Source: Gammaproteobacteria bacterium (GTDB lineage: Bacteria > Pseudomonadota > Gammaproteobacteria > JACCYU01). From it: a stretch of DNA of 32,061 nt. A program made the translations under genes and the position numbers. Shown in pieces: positions 31,961-32,061 of the stretch. The DNA lies in the NCBI GenBank assembly GCA_013695765.1, contig JACCZW010000044.1, positions 1 through 32,061 of the forward strand, read 5' to 3'. How positions within the stretch are numbered: position 1 is the stretch's first letter; the number at the start of each line of letters is the position of its first letter. The notes under the pieces were generated by a model. The model was not told the origin of the DNA and made no database searches. It worked only from the letters and a program-made list of their open reading frames with translations.

Positions 31961-32061
31961 TCAATTTGCATAGAAGCACTCCTGAGGGGTTTTGAAGGCG
32001 AGTCGCTTTCGAGGTCTTAGGTTCAGTTGGTGTGCGATGGCATTACATTGATGTTGGCTGA
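31961..32061 (-). mobile_element. IS30-family transposase, C-terminal end, cut by window edge
   Basis: On the minus strand the frame reads SQHQCNAIAHQLNLRPRKRL and AFKTPQECFYAN to a stop at 31961. The LNxRPRKxLxFKTPxE block is the C-terminal signature of IS30-family DDE transposases. The bases after the stop (31936-31960) include GCAGTTCAAAGTTGAT on the minus strand, which is likely part of the terminal repeat. The rest of the element lies outside the window, so its integrity is unknown. Confidence 0.8.

Overview
The window is GC-rich DNA from a gammaproteobacterium. This is inferred from the minCDE order, the gammaproteobacterial forms of coaD, yfhL, mutM and uppP, and a xanthomonadin-type aryl polyene locus like those of Xanthomonadales and relatives. 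It cannot be placed to genus from the sequence alone. Its most striking general property is decay. Housekeeping genes (uppP, coaD, yfhL, ggt, mutM, minC, minD, minE) are intact, while many accessory genes carry frameshifts, stops, deletions or lost starts.

Layout. 1-883 is the end of an IS3-family element with two frameshifted transposase genes; it has cut off the 5' part of a DUF4276 gene. 1.36-3.08 kb holds wreckage of a phage-type HUH replication initiator (GPA family), with a duplicated segment, a fragment of a second IS3 element and a hairpin made of two perfect DnaA boxes. 3.16-10.46 kb is mostly core: exoD-like and uppP, a dienelactone hydrolase, coaD, yfhL, ggt and mutM. Between ggt and mutM lie two intact antitoxin-like genes beside broken toxins, and an argE fragment. 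10.5-11.1 kb is a hypothetical gene split at a homopolymer.

11.2-27.1 kb is a xanthomonadin/aryl polyene cluster. A divergent promoter region (14.56-14.76 kb) separates a leftward arm (flavin halogenase-like enzyme, chorismatase, MipA-like protein with an amber stop) from a long rightward arm. The rightward arm encodes an AMP-forming ligase, a FabZ-like dehydratase, a methyltransferase, a methyltransferase remnant, an ACP, a frameshifted acyltransferase, a second dehydratase, a LolA-like protein, an MMPL exporter, a polysaccharide deacetylase, a DUF2062-methyltransferase fusion, a ketosynthase/chain-length-factor chimera and a FabG. The inferred pathway is chorismate to a hydroxybenzoate starter, loading on ACP, cycles of KS/FabG/dehydratase extension, then methylation or halogenation, acyl transfer to a lipid carrier and export by MMPL and LolA. 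The in-frame chimera of KS N-terminal half and chain-length-factor C-terminal half is the most unusual object here and may mean that the pathway is dead or rewired.

27.2-32.06 kb has a family 2 glycosyltransferase, minC, minDE with a strong sigma70-like promoter, a small secreted protein, a dsrC/tusE gene without a normal start and with a frameshift before its C-terminal cysteines, a HEPN-like protein, and the end of an IS30-family transposase at the window edge. Palindromic intergenic repeats lie at about 6.6, 26.2 and 27.1 kb and possibly 4.7 kb. No tRNA, rRNA, CRISPR array or convincing rho-independent terminator was recognised.
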